Shown: positions 18,517 through 27,558, counted from the stretch's first letter. The stretch is DNA of 45,743 bases from Sphingomonas bacterium (GCF_028289855.1 NZ_JAQGKZ010000074.1:1-45743); one strand, 5' to 3'. Notes: generated by a model from the letters alone, not told the origin. Translations and numbers: made by a program.

Positions 18517-19809
18517 TCAGCGCGGCGCGAGGCGCAAGGCCACCGACTTGGCATGTGCGGGCAAGCCCTCGGCTTCGGCCAGCGTCACCGCGGCGGGGCC
18601 GATCGCGGCGAGTGCGGCCTCGTCGAGCGACAGGAAGCTGGTGCGCTTCATGAAATCGAGCACCGACAGCCCGCTCGAAAAGCGTGCACGGCGGCCGGTG
18701 GGGAGGACGTGGTTCGGCCCCGCGACGTAATCGCCGACCGCCTCCGGCGTGTGCCGGCCGAGAAACACCGACCCGGCATGCTTGACCAGGTCGAACAGAC
18801 TTTCCGCCTCGTCGCACGCCAGTTCGAGATGCTCGGGCGCGAGCCGGTTCACCAGCGGCATCGCCTCGGCCAGATCGGCGGTCACGACGATCGCGCCGTT
18901 CGTGTCCCAGCTTTCGCGCGCGACCTTGGCGGTCGACAGTTCGCCGATCTGCAGATCGACCGCGTCGGCCACCGCGCGCGCCAGGGCGGCATCGTCCGTG
19001 AACAGGATCGACTGGCTCGACGGGTCGTGCTCGGCCTGGCTGAGCAAGTCGGCGGCGATCCATGCGGGATCGTTCGCGCCGTCCGCGACGACGACGATCT
19101 CGCTCGGCCCCGCGACCATGTCGATCCCGACCACGCCGAACAATTGCCGCTTGGCCTCGGCGACCCACGCATTTCCTGGCCCGCACACGACATCGACCGG
19201 CGCGATCCGCCCGGTGCCGTAGGCGAGCGCCGCCACCGCCTGCGCGCCGCCGATCCGCCAGATCTCGTCCACGCCGGCGATATGCGCGGCGGCGAGCACC
19301 AGCGGGTTTACTTCGCCGTCCGGCGTCGGCGTGACCATCACGAGCCGCTCGACCCCCGCGACCTTGGCAGGGATCGCGTTCATCAGCACCGAGCTAGGAT
19401 AGGCGGCACGCCCCCCGGGCACGTAGATCCCCGCCGCATCGACCCCGCGCCACCGCGCGCCGAGCCGCGCGCCGATCGCATCGGTGGTGTCGCTGTCTTC
19501 GGGCTTCTGCTTGACGTGGAACGCGACGATCCGCTCGGCGGCAAGTTCGAGCGCCGCGCGCAGGTCGGGCGCGAGGCCGTCATACGCCGCGACCCACTCC
19601 GCCTTTTCGATCCGCCAGCCGGTGTCGTTGAGGTCGTGATTGTCGAACTTGCGCGTGAAGGCGTGGACCGCGGCATCGCCCTCGTCGCGCACGCTGGCGA
19701 CGATCGTGCGGACATCGCGCGCGACGTCGACATCGGCCTCGCGGCGCGCGTCGACCAGCGCGGCGAACTGGCGCTCGAAGCCCGGTTCGGAGGTGGAGAG
19801 CTTGATCAT
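18517..19809 (-). CDS. hisD: Histidinol dehydrogenase
   Basis: A 430-residue zinc enzyme that oxidises L-histidinol to L-histidine in two NAD+-dependent steps, the last reactions of histidine synthesis. Landmarks: GGRAAYPSSVLMNAIPAKVA, GGAQAVAALAYGTGRI, VCGPGNAWVAEAKRQL, VAGPSEIVVVAD, EHDPSSQSILFT, and the catalytic pair in RLAPEHLEL. Length is normal. I chose ATG 19809 (MIKLSTSEPGF); further upstream the frame runs into hisG. The start lies inside the second half of a 20-base duplication that separates it from the hisG stop. Confidence 0.96.
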   Translation of the reverse strand: MIKLSTSEPGFERQFAALVDARREADVDVARDVRTIVASVRDEGDAAVHAFTRKFDNHDLNDTGWRIEKAEWVAAYDGLAPDLRAALELAAERIVAFHVKQKPEDSDTTDAIGARLGARWRGVDAAGIYVPGGRAAYPSSVLMNAIPAKVAGVERLVMVTPTPDGEVNPLVLAAAHIAGVDEIWRIGGAQAVAALAYGTGRIAPVDVVCGPGNAWVAEAKRQLFGVVGIDMVAGPSEIVVVADGANDPAWIAADLLSQAEHDPSSQSILFTDDAALARAVADAVDLQIGELSTAKVARESWDTNGAIVVTADLAEAMPLVNRLAPEHLELACDEAESLFDLVKHAGSVFLGRHTPEAVGDYVAGPNHVLPTGRRARFSSGLSVLDFMKRTSFLSLDEAALAAIGPAAVTLAEAEGLPAHAKSVALRLAPR

Positions 19810-19839
19810 CCGGCCACCGTCAGCGTCATCCGGCCACCG
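19806..19839. repeat. 20-base tandem duplication at the hisG-hisD junction
   Basis: TCATCCGGCCACCG occurs at 19806-19819 and again exactly 20 bases away at 19826-19839. On the minus strand one copy supplies the end of hisG (GTGGCCGGATGA) and the other supplies the start of hisD (GGATGATCAAG). Removing one unit would give an ATGA stop-start overlap, the coupling seen at several other junctions in this window. Confidence 0.85.
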
Positions 19840-20476
19840 CCCGCCGGAACGCATCGACCAGCGGCACCAGCTCGGGCCGCGTCTTGAACGCAGCACGGTT
19901 CACGATCAGGCGGCTGGTCACGTCCATGATCCGCTCGACCTCGACCAGCCCGTTCTCCGCGAGCGTGCGCCCCGACGACACCAGATCGACGATACGGGGG
20001 GCGAGGCCGAGCGTCGGCGCCAGCTCCATCGCGCCGTTCAGCTTGACGCACTCGGCCTGCACCCCGCGCGCCTCGAAATGGCGCTGAGTCAGGTACGGAT
20101 ATTTGGTCGCGACGCGGACATGGCTCCAGCCGCGCGGATCATCGGTCGCGGCGAGTTCGGCGGGCTCGGCGACCGACAGGCGGCAATGGCCGATGCCGAG
20201 ATCGACCGGGGCGTAGAGTTCGGGATAATCGAACTCCGCCAGCACGTCCGATCCGACGATGCCGAGCTGTGCCGCGCCGTGCGCGACGAAGGTCGCGACG
20301 TCGAATGCGCGGACGCGGATCAGGTCGATGTCGGCGCGGTTGGTGGAGAACCGCAGCGCGCGGCTGTCCTCGTTGGTGAACGCCGCTTCTGGCTCGATCC
20401 CGGCGCGCGCGAGGAGCGGCGCGGCCTCGGCGAGGATGCGGCCCTTGGGCATTGCGATGACGATCGGGGCGGCCAT
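19826..20476 (-). CDS. hisG: ATP phosphoribosyltransferase, short form
   Basis: A 216-residue enzyme for the first step of histidine synthesis, joining ATP and PRPP. Landmarks: [62 protein letters not shown], and the PRPP loop [16 protein letters not shown]. It lacks the C-terminal regulatory domain of the long form, so by family rule it should need the HisZ subunit for activity and feedback control; hisZ is not in this window. Start chosen at ATG 20476 ([11 protein letters not shown]). It is the first gene of the minus-strand set through hppA and is divergent from the DUF2332 gene. Confidence 0.95.
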   Translation of the reverse strand: MAAPIVIAMPKGRILAEAAPLLARAGIEPEAAFTNEDSRALRFSTNRADIDLIRVRAFDVATFVAHGAAQLGIVGSDVLAEFDYPELYAPVDLGIGHCRLSVAEPAELAATDDPRGWSHVRVATKYPYLTQRHFEARGVQAECVKLNGAMELAPTLGLAPRIVDLVSSGRTLAENGLVEVERIMDVTSRLIVNRAAFKTRPELVPLVDAFRRAVAG

Positions 20477-20534
20477 GGCGGGGGCTTTACTTGTGCAGGT
20501 GCGAAGGAGCAATGGATCGCCGACGGAGGCGATC

Positions 20535-21638
20535 ATGGCTGGCGAAGAGAATAACCGGGGCGCGTTTCGGATCCAGGAATTCTATTGCCGCCACATGGAC
20601 GCGCCGATGTACGCGCGGCTGTGCACGGCGGTGGCCGAGGGCCTGACGCGCGAGAGCCGCACGGGCGCACGCATCCTCGACTGGCCGGGCGAGCCGACGC
20701 GCGATGCGTTGCCGCTGCGGTTTTTCGGCGGGCTGCACGCATTGGTTCGCGCGGGCCAGGGTGAGGGGCTCGCCGCGGTGTTTCGCGGCGAGGTGACCGA
20801 CCGGGACGCCATCGCCGCCGCGCTCAACGCCGCATTGGTCGCGCATGACGATGTGGTGCTGCCGTGGCTCGACGGCCCGCCGCAGACCAACGAGCCGGGC
20901 CGCTCTGGCGCGCTGATGCTAGGGCTGACGGCAATCGCGCGACAGCATGGCCCGAAGATCGAGTTGCTCGAGATCGGGTCGAGCGCGGGACTCAATCTGC
21001 TGATCGACCGCTACGCTTTCGATCTTGGCGGGACGAGGGTCGGGCCGGCCGACGCGCCCGTGACGATCCGGCCCGAATGGAAGGGCGATCCGCCCGCGCC
21101 GACGCCCGTCGATATCGTCTCTGTGCGCGGGTGCGACGTCCAACCGCTCGACGCGACCGACCCGGCGGTCGAGGAACGGCTGCTATCCTATGTCTGGCCC
21201 GAAACGCCCGTTCGGGCCGAGCGGTTGAAAAAAGCGATCGCGATGCAGCGCGAACGCCATGTCGATCTGGTTCGCGCCGACGCCGCCGACTGGATCGAGG
21301 CGCGATTGGCCGAGCCTCAGGACGCGGGCGTTACGCGCGTGCTGATGCACTCGGTCGTGTGGCAATATCTGCCCGCCGCCGTCGCCGACCGCATCCGCGA
21401 CGCGATGCGCGCGGCGGCGGAGCGCGCCACCGCGGAACGCCCGCTAGGCTGGGTGATGATGGAGCCTAACCGCGCGTTCGCACAGCAAATCGTGCGCGTG
21501 CGGAGCTGGCCCGGCCATGCCGACTGGGACGTGCTGGCGACCGCGCATGCGCACGGCACCTGGGTCAAGATGGGGATCGGTGAGGAAGACCGGCGGCCGT
21601 ACGATTTGCCCGATTCGGCGAAGGTCGAGGCGGGCTAG
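20535..21638 (+). CDS. DUF2332 family protein
   Basis: A 367-residue cytoplasmic protein matching the DUF2332 layout: [19 protein letters not shown] at the N-terminus, [23 protein letters not shown], a methyltransferase-like glycine motif [34 protein letters not shown] and HSVVWQYLP. The function of the family is unknown; the [12 protein letters not shown] motif hints at binding SAM or a related nucleotide, which is inference. ATG 20535 has CGGAGG six bases upstream. It starts 58 bases from hisG (divergent) and its TAG stop interlocks with the stop of the hydrolase gene on the other strand within CTAG at 21635-21638. Confidence 0.85.
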   Translation: MAGEENNRGAFRIQEFYCRHMDAPMYARLCTAVAEGLTRESRTGARILDWPGEPTRDALPLRFFGGLHALVRAGQGEGLAAVFRGEVTDRDAIAAALNAALVAHDDVVLPWLDGPPQTNEPGRSGALMLGLTAIARQHGPKIELLEIGSSAGLNLLIDRYAFDLGGTRVGPADAPVTIRPEWKGDPPAPTPVDIVSVRGCDVQPLDATDPAVEERLLSYVWPETPVRAERLKKAIAMQRERHVDLVRADAADWIEARLAEPQDAGVTRVLMHSVVWQYLPAAVADRIRDAMRAAAERATAERPLGWVMMEPNRAFAQQIVRVRSWPGHADWDVLATAHAHGTWVKMGIGEEDRRPYDLPDSAKVEAG

Positions 21639-22531
21639 GCGCCCTGCGCCGCCAGCCACTCGCGCATCGCTGCCGTCACCGCTTCGGGATTTTCCCACGG
21701 CACGAAATGCCCGGCGTCGATCTTTTTCAACGTCATATTCGGCACGTATGCCTCCAGGCCGTCGAGGTTCGATGGCAACAGCGCCTTGTCGCCAGTACCC
21801 CAGATGACGAGGGTCGGCGTGTTGAGTGGCGGGAACGGCCCGTCGAGATAGGCGGGCCGCTCGGGCGTCTCGTCCATGCCCGGCACGACGAGCGCGCTCG
21901 CGCGGTACCAGTTGAGCATCGCCGGCATCGCGCCGGGCTGGCTCCATTGGTCGAGATAGACGGGTTTCTCGTCGCGCACCTTCTCGAAATCGGTGTGGCG
22001 CATGAAGCTGCCGTCGAAGAATTCGCTGAGCCCGATCTTGTCGATATGCGCGTCGAGTCCGGGATTGCGGAACGCGGTGATGTACTGGCTTGCTGCGCGC
22101 TGATCCATGTCGTCGAACAACAGCCGCTGGAAAACGAACGGATGCGGCGCGTTGACGATGATCAGATGCTTGATGCGGCCCTGGTTCTGCAGTGCCGCCA
22201 TCCACGCGATCGCGCCGCCCCAGTCGTGCCCGACCAGCGTGAAGTCGGCGATCTCGAAATGGTCGGCCAGCGCGAGCAGGTCGGCGACCGGCTTGTCCGG
22301 CGTGTAATTCTCGACGCCTTCGGGCTTGGACGACCGCGCGAAGCCGCGTTGATCGGGCGCGAGGACGAAATGGTCCTTGGCGAGCTCCGGGATCTGATGG
22401 CGCCACGTCCGGTGCGATTCGGGAAAGCCGTGGAGCAGGACGATCGGGGCGGACGCTGGATCGCCCGCGACCGCCACGTCGAGTTCGACCCCGGTGGCGA
22501 GGGCAACGCGTTGCAGCTCGAAATCGCTCAT
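21635..22531 (-). CDS. Alpha/beta hydrolase, epoxide hydrolase/dehalogenase-like
   Basis: A 298-residue soluble hydrolase. HGFPESHRTWRHQIPEL forms the oxyanion region, VGHDWGGAIAW carries an Asp nucleophile (as in epoxide hydrolases and haloacetate dehalogenases rather than serine esterases), WGTGDKALLP gives a likely acid and IDAGHFVPWENPEAV the His base. The APDQRGFARSSKPEGVENYT segment is typical of the soluble epoxide hydrolase group. Substrate is probably an epoxide or small haloacid, not defined here. AGGA precedes the start. Its stop codon overlaps that of the convergent DUF2332 gene. Confidence 0.88.
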   Translation of the reverse strand: MSDFELQRVALATGVELDVAVAGDPASAPIVLLHGFPESHRTWRHQIPELAKDHFVLAPDQRGFARSSKPEGVENYTPDKPVADLLALADHFEIADFTLVGHDWGGAIAWMAALQNQGRIKHLIIVNAPHPFVFQRLLFDDMDQRAASQYITAFRNPGLDAHIDKIGLSEFFDGSFMRHTDFEKVRDEKPVYLDQWSQPGAMPAMLNWYRASALVVPGMDETPERPAYLDGPFPPLNTPTLVIWGTGDKALLPSNLDGLEAYVPNMTLKKIDAGHFVPWENPEAVTAAMREWLAAQGA

Positions 22532-22714
22532 TCTATCCTCCTGACGAAGGCGCTAAATCCGCGAATGTTCCCAATGTTCGCAGTGGCCATGGACTTCACC
22601 AGTGCAGATTTTTGCGACGCAAGCGCGTGATGGTTCTCGCCGTCACGCTGTCGGACGAAATCCTACATTGCAAGCGAGGTTTTACGGAACCGCGAGCGGC
22701 CGCTATATCGCATC

Positions 22715-23140
22715 ATGGCCAAGGCCGACCAGACCGAAATCCGCGCCCGGATCGTGATCGAGCATCCGGTGCGGGACGTACTCCACAGTCTGCAATCGGG
22801 TGACACCGACATCCTCGATCCCAAGCGGTCGAAGGCGGGCGAGCCCCTGGCGTTCGACTTCCCGCTGCGCGTCGCGCCCGGCCCCAAATTCTTCGGCGAT
22901 CAGGTGCGGCGCGAGGGGCCGGTGCGCCGCTTCGTCTATATCCGCATCGGCCAGTCGGCGGGCGATCATTCGTCGGAATGGTCGCGGCGCATGAAGATCG
23001 ACGTGCACGACACGCCGCAGGACTTGCTCGACCGCGCGATGGCGGGGGAGGGGGTGGTGGAATTGACGGTCAATGGGACGGGGAAGGACGGGTCGCCGGC
23101 TTGCGCGACGGTGAAGGTGGTGGGGAGGCAGATTACTTAG
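22715..23140 (+). CDS. DUF5990 family protein
   Basis: A 141-residue protein. The pattern IRARIVIEHPVRDVLHSLQS, LAFDFPLRVAP, FFGDQVRREGPVRRFVYIRI followed by GQSAGD and SEWSRRMKIDVHDT matches the DUF5990 family as I remember it. No signal peptide or membrane segment. Function is unknown. Upstream of the ATG, TATATC lies within 22 bases and could be part of a -10 element; no clear Shine-Dalgarno sequence is seen. The gene ends 14 bases before the convergent AT-rich abortive-infection-like gene. Confidence 0.75.
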   Translation: MAKADQTEIRARIVIEHPVRDVLHSLQSGDTDILDPKRSKAGEPLAFDFPLRVAPGPKFFGDQVRREGPVRRFVYIRIGQSAGDHSSEWSRRMKIDVHDTPQDLLDRAMAGEGVVELTVNGTGKDGSPACATVKVVGRQIT

Positions 23141-23154
23141 CTAGCGGCCCAAGA

Positions 23155-23979
23155 TCAACTTCGTTCTTTGAAGGCATCAGGGTCGAAGTTCCCCTCAATC
23201 CGAGATCTACGCTTACCGTCAGGCATATACTTGAAAATTCTGAAATAAACTAGCAAGCTTTCAAGATCTTTTGATACTTTATGTGTTGAATTGTAGGCAA
23301 GCAGATATAGTTCTCGAGCGGTAAGCTGACTTCTAATGAGATTGCCATAAGAGAATTTTTCTTGTTCTGTCAGAACCTTATCATTCTTAATTTTGTATAG
23401 AACGGAATATATTATTCTAAAATACGCAGAAAAGGTATCTCCATTTGGAGAAAGAACGGAGGAATCATAAAGCTCCTGCATTCTTTCTCTAGTAGATGAC
23501 GATAATTCTCCCGCCTCTTTGTGCCAAAAAAATATTTCAACTAATGCGTAGGCAATGGCATCCAGACCTCTATAAGTTCTTCTAAGTGAAAGAGTTGGTG
23601 CCCCTCTGCTTATTCTGATACTTCGATATTTTATGGAGTGCTTAAAAGTCAGTTCGTTTCGAACTTCTCGCATAAGGCGCATTAGTTCAAAAAAAGAGCT
23701 TTCAAATTGTTGTTTGTGGGTATCGATCGCTTGGTATCGTATGGATCGCTGCTGAAGAGTCAGTGTCGCGATGACCACGATCGCTCCGATCGTGGATACG
23801 AAGGCATTAAAGCCGCCAAAGCTGTCACCCCAAGTGCCCGCGCCTTGCAAATTGAGGCTGCTGTCTTCCGTGAAGTAGCGAGCCAAGCCTAAGCTGTAGT
23901 CGGCATAGACAGCCCAGAACAGGACGACACCGAAGAACCCGAATATTACCGTGCGAACGCGCATTCGGCGGTTGTGCAT
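23155..23979 (-). CDS. Putative phage abortive infection protein (putAbiC-like), AT-rich
   Basis: A 274-residue protein with two N-terminal membrane segments (about residues 11-30 and 54-76) and a long basic cytoplasmic domain. The order WGDSFGGFNAF...IATLTLQQ, then FESSFFELMRLM, and later AYFRIIYSVLYKIKN, FSYGNLIRSQLTARELYLL and AYNST matches the family named putative phage abortive infection protein (PF16872), related to lactococcal AbiC. Such proteins are thought to stop phage spread by disabling the infected cell. Base use is unlike the neighbours: rows 23221-23280 and 23341-23400 each have 17 G+C in 60 (28%), against roughly two thirds around it. This indicates recent transfer. Start is uncertain: ATG 23979 or 23964 both lack a clear ribosome binding site. 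It follows the bolA-NUDIX-pirin set by 56 bases on the same strand. Confidence 0.8.
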   Translation of the reverse strand: MHNRRMRVRTVIFGFFGVVLFWAVYADYSLGLARYFTEDSSLNLQGAGTWGDSFGGFNAFVSTIGAIVVIATLTLQQRSIRYQAIDTHKQQFESSFFELMRLMREVRNELTFKHSIKYRSIRISRGAPTLSLRRTYRGLDAIAYALVEIFFWHKEAGELSSSTRERMQELYDSSVLSPNGDTFSAYFRIIYSVLYKIKNDKVLTEQEKFSYGNLIRSQLTARELYLLAYNSTHKVSKDLESLLVYFRIFKYMPDGKRRSRIEGNFDPDAFKERS

Positions 23980-24035
23980 TTCTCAAGTCGAACTGGCTAG
24001 CCATCGCGCTCCAACGCCGTCGGGAAATGCGTTCG

Positions 24036-24938
24036 TTACGGATACGTCGCCGTCAGCGGAACCTCGGGGATCGGGATGAATTCCTTCTCGTCCCCGGGCA
24101 CCAAAGCAAACCGCCCCGCTTTCCAGTCGGCCTTGGCCTGATCGATCCGGTCCTTGCGTGAGCTGACGAAATTCCACCACACGTATCGTTCGGTGCGGAA
24201 CGCCTCGCCGCCGCACAGCATCACGCGGCCGCCGGTCGCTGAGTGCAGCGTCATCGCGACGCCGGGCTGCAGTACATATAGCGTGTTGAGCGTCATCGGC
24301 ATGCCGTCGATGCTTGCTTCGCCCAGCGCGAGGTACACCGCGCGTTCGTCGGCGCCCTTGTCGATCGGCGCGCTTGCGCCAGGCTCGAGCAGAATGTCCG
24401 CGTAGATTGTCTCGGCATAGGTTGTGGTCGGCGCGGCCTGGCCCCACAGGCTCCCCATAATGATCCGCGCGGTCGCACCATGGCCGTCGATTACCGGCAA
24501 GTCCGCCTTGGCGACATGCTCGAACGCGGGGTCGATCTCTTCCTTGTCCTCGGGCATGCCGAGCCAGGTCTGGATCCCCGACAGCTCCGGCCCGTGTGCG
24601 CGCTCGTCACTGGGGGAGCGTTCGCTATGCGCGATGCCGTGCCCCGCAGTCATCAGGTTGACCGCGCCGGGCTCGATCCGCGCGAACGTGCCGAGCGAAT
24701 CGCGATGGTCGATCGCCCCGGCGAACAGATAGGTCACGGTCGACAGGTTGATATGCGGGTGCGGGCGGACGTCGATGCCGGTGCCGATATCGAGGTGCGC
24801 CGGACCCATCTGATCGAAGAAGATGAACGGCCCGACCATCTGGTGCGGTTTCGACGGGAGCGTGCGGTGGACCTTGAAACCGCCCAGATCGTGCGTGGTC
24901 GGCGTGATCGTGCGCAGGATCAGATCGTCGTTGGTCAT
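24036..24938 (-). CDS. Pirin family protein
   Basis: A 300-residue bicupin. The N-terminal cupin has PFIFFDQMGPA, VRPHPHINLSTVTYLFAG and GHGIAHSERSP, with the His residues that bind iron in pirins; the C-terminal region has GEASIDGM and WWNFVSSRKDRID. Bacterial pirins act variously as quercetinases or as modulators of enzymes and transcription; the role here is not known. The start overlaps the NUDIX gene stop by four bases (24935-24938), so it is the third gene of a coupled set with bolA and NUDIX. Confidence 0.92.
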   Translation of the reverse strand: MTNDDLILRTITPTTHDLGGFKVHRTLPSKPHQMVGPFIFFDQMGPAHLDIGTGIDVRPHPHINLSTVTYLFAGAIDHRDSLGTFARIEPGAVNLMTAGHGIAHSERSPSDERAHGPELSGIQTWLGMPEDKEEIDPAFEHVAKADLPVIDGHGATARIIMGSLWGQAAPTTTYAETIYADILLEPGASAPIDKGADERAVYLALGEASIDGMPMTLNTLYVLQPGVAMTLHSATGGRVMLCGGEAFRTERYVWWNFVSSRKDRIDQAKADWKAGRFALVPGDEKEFIPIPEVPLTATYP

Positions 24939-25375
24939 TTCAGCACCTTTGTCAGGATATCGCTCAAGTCTTCGGGGAAATGTTGCTCGCGCAAGCTGGC
25001 GAGCTCGGCGGCGGCGAACCAGCGCCATTGCTGCATCACGCGCTGCTCGAGCTCGGTATGCCCGCCGACGTCGATCTCGCGCGCGTCGGTGCGAACGAGG
25101 AAATAGCGTTCGTCGGCGGTCACTTCGACACCCTCGATTGTCAGGAAATCGACCTCGCGGCGCAGCACTTCGGGGCCGGGATCGGCGACGATGCCGGTTT
25201 CCTCGTACAGTTCGCGGCGCGCGGCCTCGGCATAGCTCTCGCCCGGATCGACCGCGCCGCCCGCGGTGCACCAGAAAGGCGGGCGGCCATCCTCCGGCGT
25301 GAAGCGGAACAGCAGCACGCGGCCCATCTCGTCGACCAGCAGGATGCGCGCGGCGGGACGGGGCGCGCGGGTCAT
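24935..25375 (-). CDS. NUDIX hydrolase
   Basis: A 146-residue enzyme. The Nudix box is complete: GGAVDPGESYAEAA followed by RRELYEETGIV, with the Glu residues that bind magnesium. FWCTAGGAV and RFTPEDGRPP precede it. Family members hydrolyse nucleoside diphosphates linked to another group; nothing in the sequence narrows the substrate. The start at 25375 overlaps the bolA stop by four bases, and the stop overlaps the pirin start by four bases. Confidence 0.93.
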   Translation of the reverse strand: MTRAPRPAARILLVDEMGRVLLFRFTPEDGRPPFWCTAGGAVDPGESYAEAARRELYEETGIVADPGPEVLRREVDFLTIEGVEVTADERYFLVRTDAREIDVGGHTELEQRVMQQWRWFAAAELASLREQHFPEDLSDILTKVLK

Positions 25376-25656
25376 TCCCCAGGCACCCGCGCCTTGATCG
25401 CCAGCGCGTGGATGCGCGTCGCGAGCAAGTCGGCGAGCGCGCGATTGACCAGCCGCTGGCGCGCGACGCGGTTGAGTCCCGCGAACGCCGCGCTCTCGAC
25501 CACGACCGTCCAGTGCGATTCGCCGGTGCCGTCGTCGCCCATATGGCCGGCATGGTGGTGGCTGTCGTTGATCACTTCGAGATGCGACGGCGAGAGCGCA
25601 TCGGTCAGGCGGGCCGTCATGATTTCGCCAAGGGGAGCGGTGGAAGCATTTGTCAT
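25372..25656 (-). CDS. BolA family protein
   Basis: A 94-residue protein with the BolA fold signature: LSPSHLEVINDSHHHAGH, a spacer, SHWTVVVESAAFAG, then LNRVARQRLVNRALADLL and HALAIKA. BolA proteins pair with monothiol glutaredoxins to bind [2Fe-2S] clusters and take part in iron regulation or stress response. The invariant His in HALAIKA and the HHH patch are present. It is first in an overlapping set bolA-NUDIX-pirin and is divergent from the J-domain gene, whose promoter region overlaps its own. Confidence 0.93.
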   Translation of the reverse strand: MTNASTAPLGEIMTARLTDALSPSHLEVINDSHHHAGHMGDDGTGESHWTVVVESAAFAGLNRVARQRLVNRALADLLATRIHALAIKARVPGE

Positions 25657-25691
25657 CGCGCCTATATAGCGGGCTTTTCGCCGGAGACACC

Positions 25692-26297
25692 GTGGCGCGT
25701 ACGCCCCCCACCGATCGCCCCAATGCCCGCTTCCACGGCCGCGTCGAGGGGACCGGCCGCGACTGCGATGCGGACGGGTGCGACCAGCCGGGCGAGTTTC
25801 GCGCGCCGCTCATGGACAGTCCCTGGCTGCGCGGCGACGGGCCGGGCGGGTATCGCTATTTCTGCCTCGATCATGTCCGCGAATTCAACGCCAAGTACAA
25901 TTTCTTCACCGGGATGAGCACCGACGAAATCCATGAGGCGCAGCGCCCGTTCGCGGGCTGGGAGCGCGAGACTCGCGCGTTCGCATCGAACGGCGCCGAC
26001 CGGCCGCCGAAGTGGAGCGATTTCAGCGATCCGTTGGATGCGATCGGCGCGCGGTTCCGCGAGCGGATGGCGGCCGAGCGCAAGGACGGCAGGCCGCTGT
26101 CGAGCGACGACCGGCGCGCGCTGAAGGTGCTCGGGCTCGCCACCGACGCCGACCGCAAGGGGCTGCGCACGCGCTATTCGGAGCTGGTCCGCAAGTTCCA
26201 CCCCGACCGCAACGGCGGCGACCGCAGCATGGAAAAGGCGCTGCAGGACGTGATCGCGGCGTATCAGCAACTGAAGGGGTCGCCTGCGTTTGCCTGA
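25692..26297 (+). CDS. DnaJ-domain protein with N-terminal cysteine/histidine region
   Basis: A 201-residue protein. The C-terminal 60 residues are a J domain (LKVLGLATDADRKGLRTRYS, then KFHPDRNGGD with the HPD triad), which stimulates the ATPase of a DnaK-type chaperone. The N-terminal part has CDADGCDQPGEFRAP and YRYFCLDHVREFN, an arrangement of three Cys and a His that could bind zinc. I chose GTG 25692 because CCGGAG lies six bases upstream and an earlier frame start would fall before the bolA start. Sphingomonads usually carry a J-domain gene like this near cobS; here metZ follows instead. Confidence 0.85.
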   Translation: MARTPPTDRPNARFHGRVEGTGRDCDADGCDQPGEFRAPLMDSPWLRGDGPGGYRYFCLDHVREFNAKYNFFTGMSTDEIHEAQRPFAGWERETRAFASNGADRPPKWSDFSDPLDAIGARFRERMAAERKDGRPLSSDDRRALKVLGLATDADRKGLRTRYSELVRKFHPDRNGGDRSMEKALQDVIAAYQQLKGSPAFA

Positions 26298-26349
26298 TAG
26301 TGGTTGTTGCCTTGACCTCTCCCCCCTCGTCGCCGCAAAGCCGCGCATA

Positions 26350-27558
26350 ATGAAACGCCGCACCGGACAGGACCGCGCGATCACCGCGAAATGGCGCCCC
26401 GCGACGCAAGCGGTGCGCGGCGGCACCGCGCGTTCGGAGTTCGGCGAAACTTCCGAAGCGCTGTTCCTGACCTCGGGCTATGCGTACGATTGCGCGGGCG
26501 ACGCCGCGGCGCGGTTCGCGGGCGATCAGGTCGGCATGACCTATTCGCGGTTGCAGAACCCGACGGTCGAAATGCTCGAACAGCGTGTCGCGTTGATGGA
26601 GGGGACCGAGGCCGCGCGCGCCACCGCGACCGGCATGGCGGCGATGACCGCGGCGCTGCTGTGCCAGCTCCAGACCGGCGACCATGTCGTCGCGGGGCGC
26701 GCGGCGTTCGGTTCGTGCCGCTGGCTGGTCGATACCCTGCTGCCGAAGTTCGGCATTGCGACCACCGTGATCGACGCGCGCGATCCGCAACAATTCATCG
26801 ACGCGACGCGGCCCGAGACCAAGGTCTATTTCTTCGAAACCCCCGCCAACCCGACGATGGACATCGTCGATCTGGAAGCGGTGTGCGGTATCGCGAAAGA
26901 GCGTGGCATCGTGTCGGTCGTGGACAACGCCTTCGCCACCCCCGCGCTACAACGCCCGGTCGAATTCGGCGCCGACGTCGTCGCGCATTCGGCGACCAAG
27001 ATGATGGACGGGCAAGGCCGCGTACTGGCGGGCGTGGTCTGCGGGACCGAGGATTTCATCAACAACACGCTGCTGCCGTTCCACCGCAACACCGGGCCGA
27101 CGATCAGCCCGTTCAACGCCTGGGTGGTGCTCAAGGGGCTCGAGACGCTCGACTTGCGCATCCGGCGGCAGAGCGAGAACAGCATCAAGGTCGGTAAATT
27201 CCTCGAAGGCCGGGTACCGCGCATCCTGCATCCTGGGCTGCCGAGCCACCCGCAGCATAACCTCGCGATGCGCCAGATGGACGCCGCGGGATCGATCTTC
27301 GCGTTCGAGCTGGATGGCGGACGCAGCCAGGCGCACGGCCTGCTCGACGCGCTCAAGCTGATCGATATCTCGAACAATATCGGCGATTCGCGATCGCTGA
27401 TGACGCATCCCAGCTCGACCACGCATTCCGGGGTCGATGAGGCCAAGCGGCTGGAGATGGGCGTGACCGAGGGGATGATCCGGATCAACGTCGGGCTCGA
27501 AGACCCGCAGGACGTGATCGACGATCTCGGCCAGGCGTTGAAGGCGGTCGGGCTGTGA
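26350..27558 (+). CDS. metZ: O-succinylhomoserine sulfhydrylase
   Basis: A 402-residue PLP enzyme of the Cys/Met metabolism family. It forms homocysteine from O-succinylhomoserine and sulfide in methionine synthesis. Landmarks: ALFLTSGYAYDCAGDAAARF, YSRLQNPTVEMLEQRVALME, ATGMAAMTAALL, FFETPANPTMDIVD, VVDNAFATPALQRP and the PLP lysine in HSATKMMDGQGR. ATG 26350 is taken as the start because it begins the usual family N-terminus (MKRRTGQDR). The stop overlaps the GTG start of apaG (GTGA). MetZ and other gamma-family enzymes are similar, but the motif set and length favour MetZ. Confidence 0.9.
   Translation: MKRRTGQDRAITAKWRPATQAVRGGTARSEFGETSEALFLTSGYAYDCAGDAAARFAGDQVGMTYSRLQNPTVEMLEQRVALMEGTEAARATATGMAAMTAALLCQLQTGDHVVAGRAAFGSCRWLVDTLLPKFGIATTVIDARDPQQFIDATRPETKVYFFETPANPTMDIVDLEAVCGIAKERGIVSVVDNAFATPALQRPVEFGADVVAHSATKMMDGQGRVLAGVVCGTEDFINNTLLPFHRNTGPTISPFNAWVVLKGLETLDLRIRRQSENSIKVGKFLEGRVPRILHPGLPSHPQHNLAMRQMDAAGSIFAFELDGGRSQAHGLLDALKLIDISNNIGDSRSLMTHPSSTTHSGVDEAKRLEMGVTEGMIRINVGLEDPQDVIDDLGQALKAVGL

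Noticed and set aside
22567..22579. GTTC-GTTC pair resembling the alphaproteobacterial SOS (LexA) box
   Set aside because: The spacing is 5 bases (GTTC CCAAT GTTC), not the 7 of the known box, and no SOS-type gene follows.
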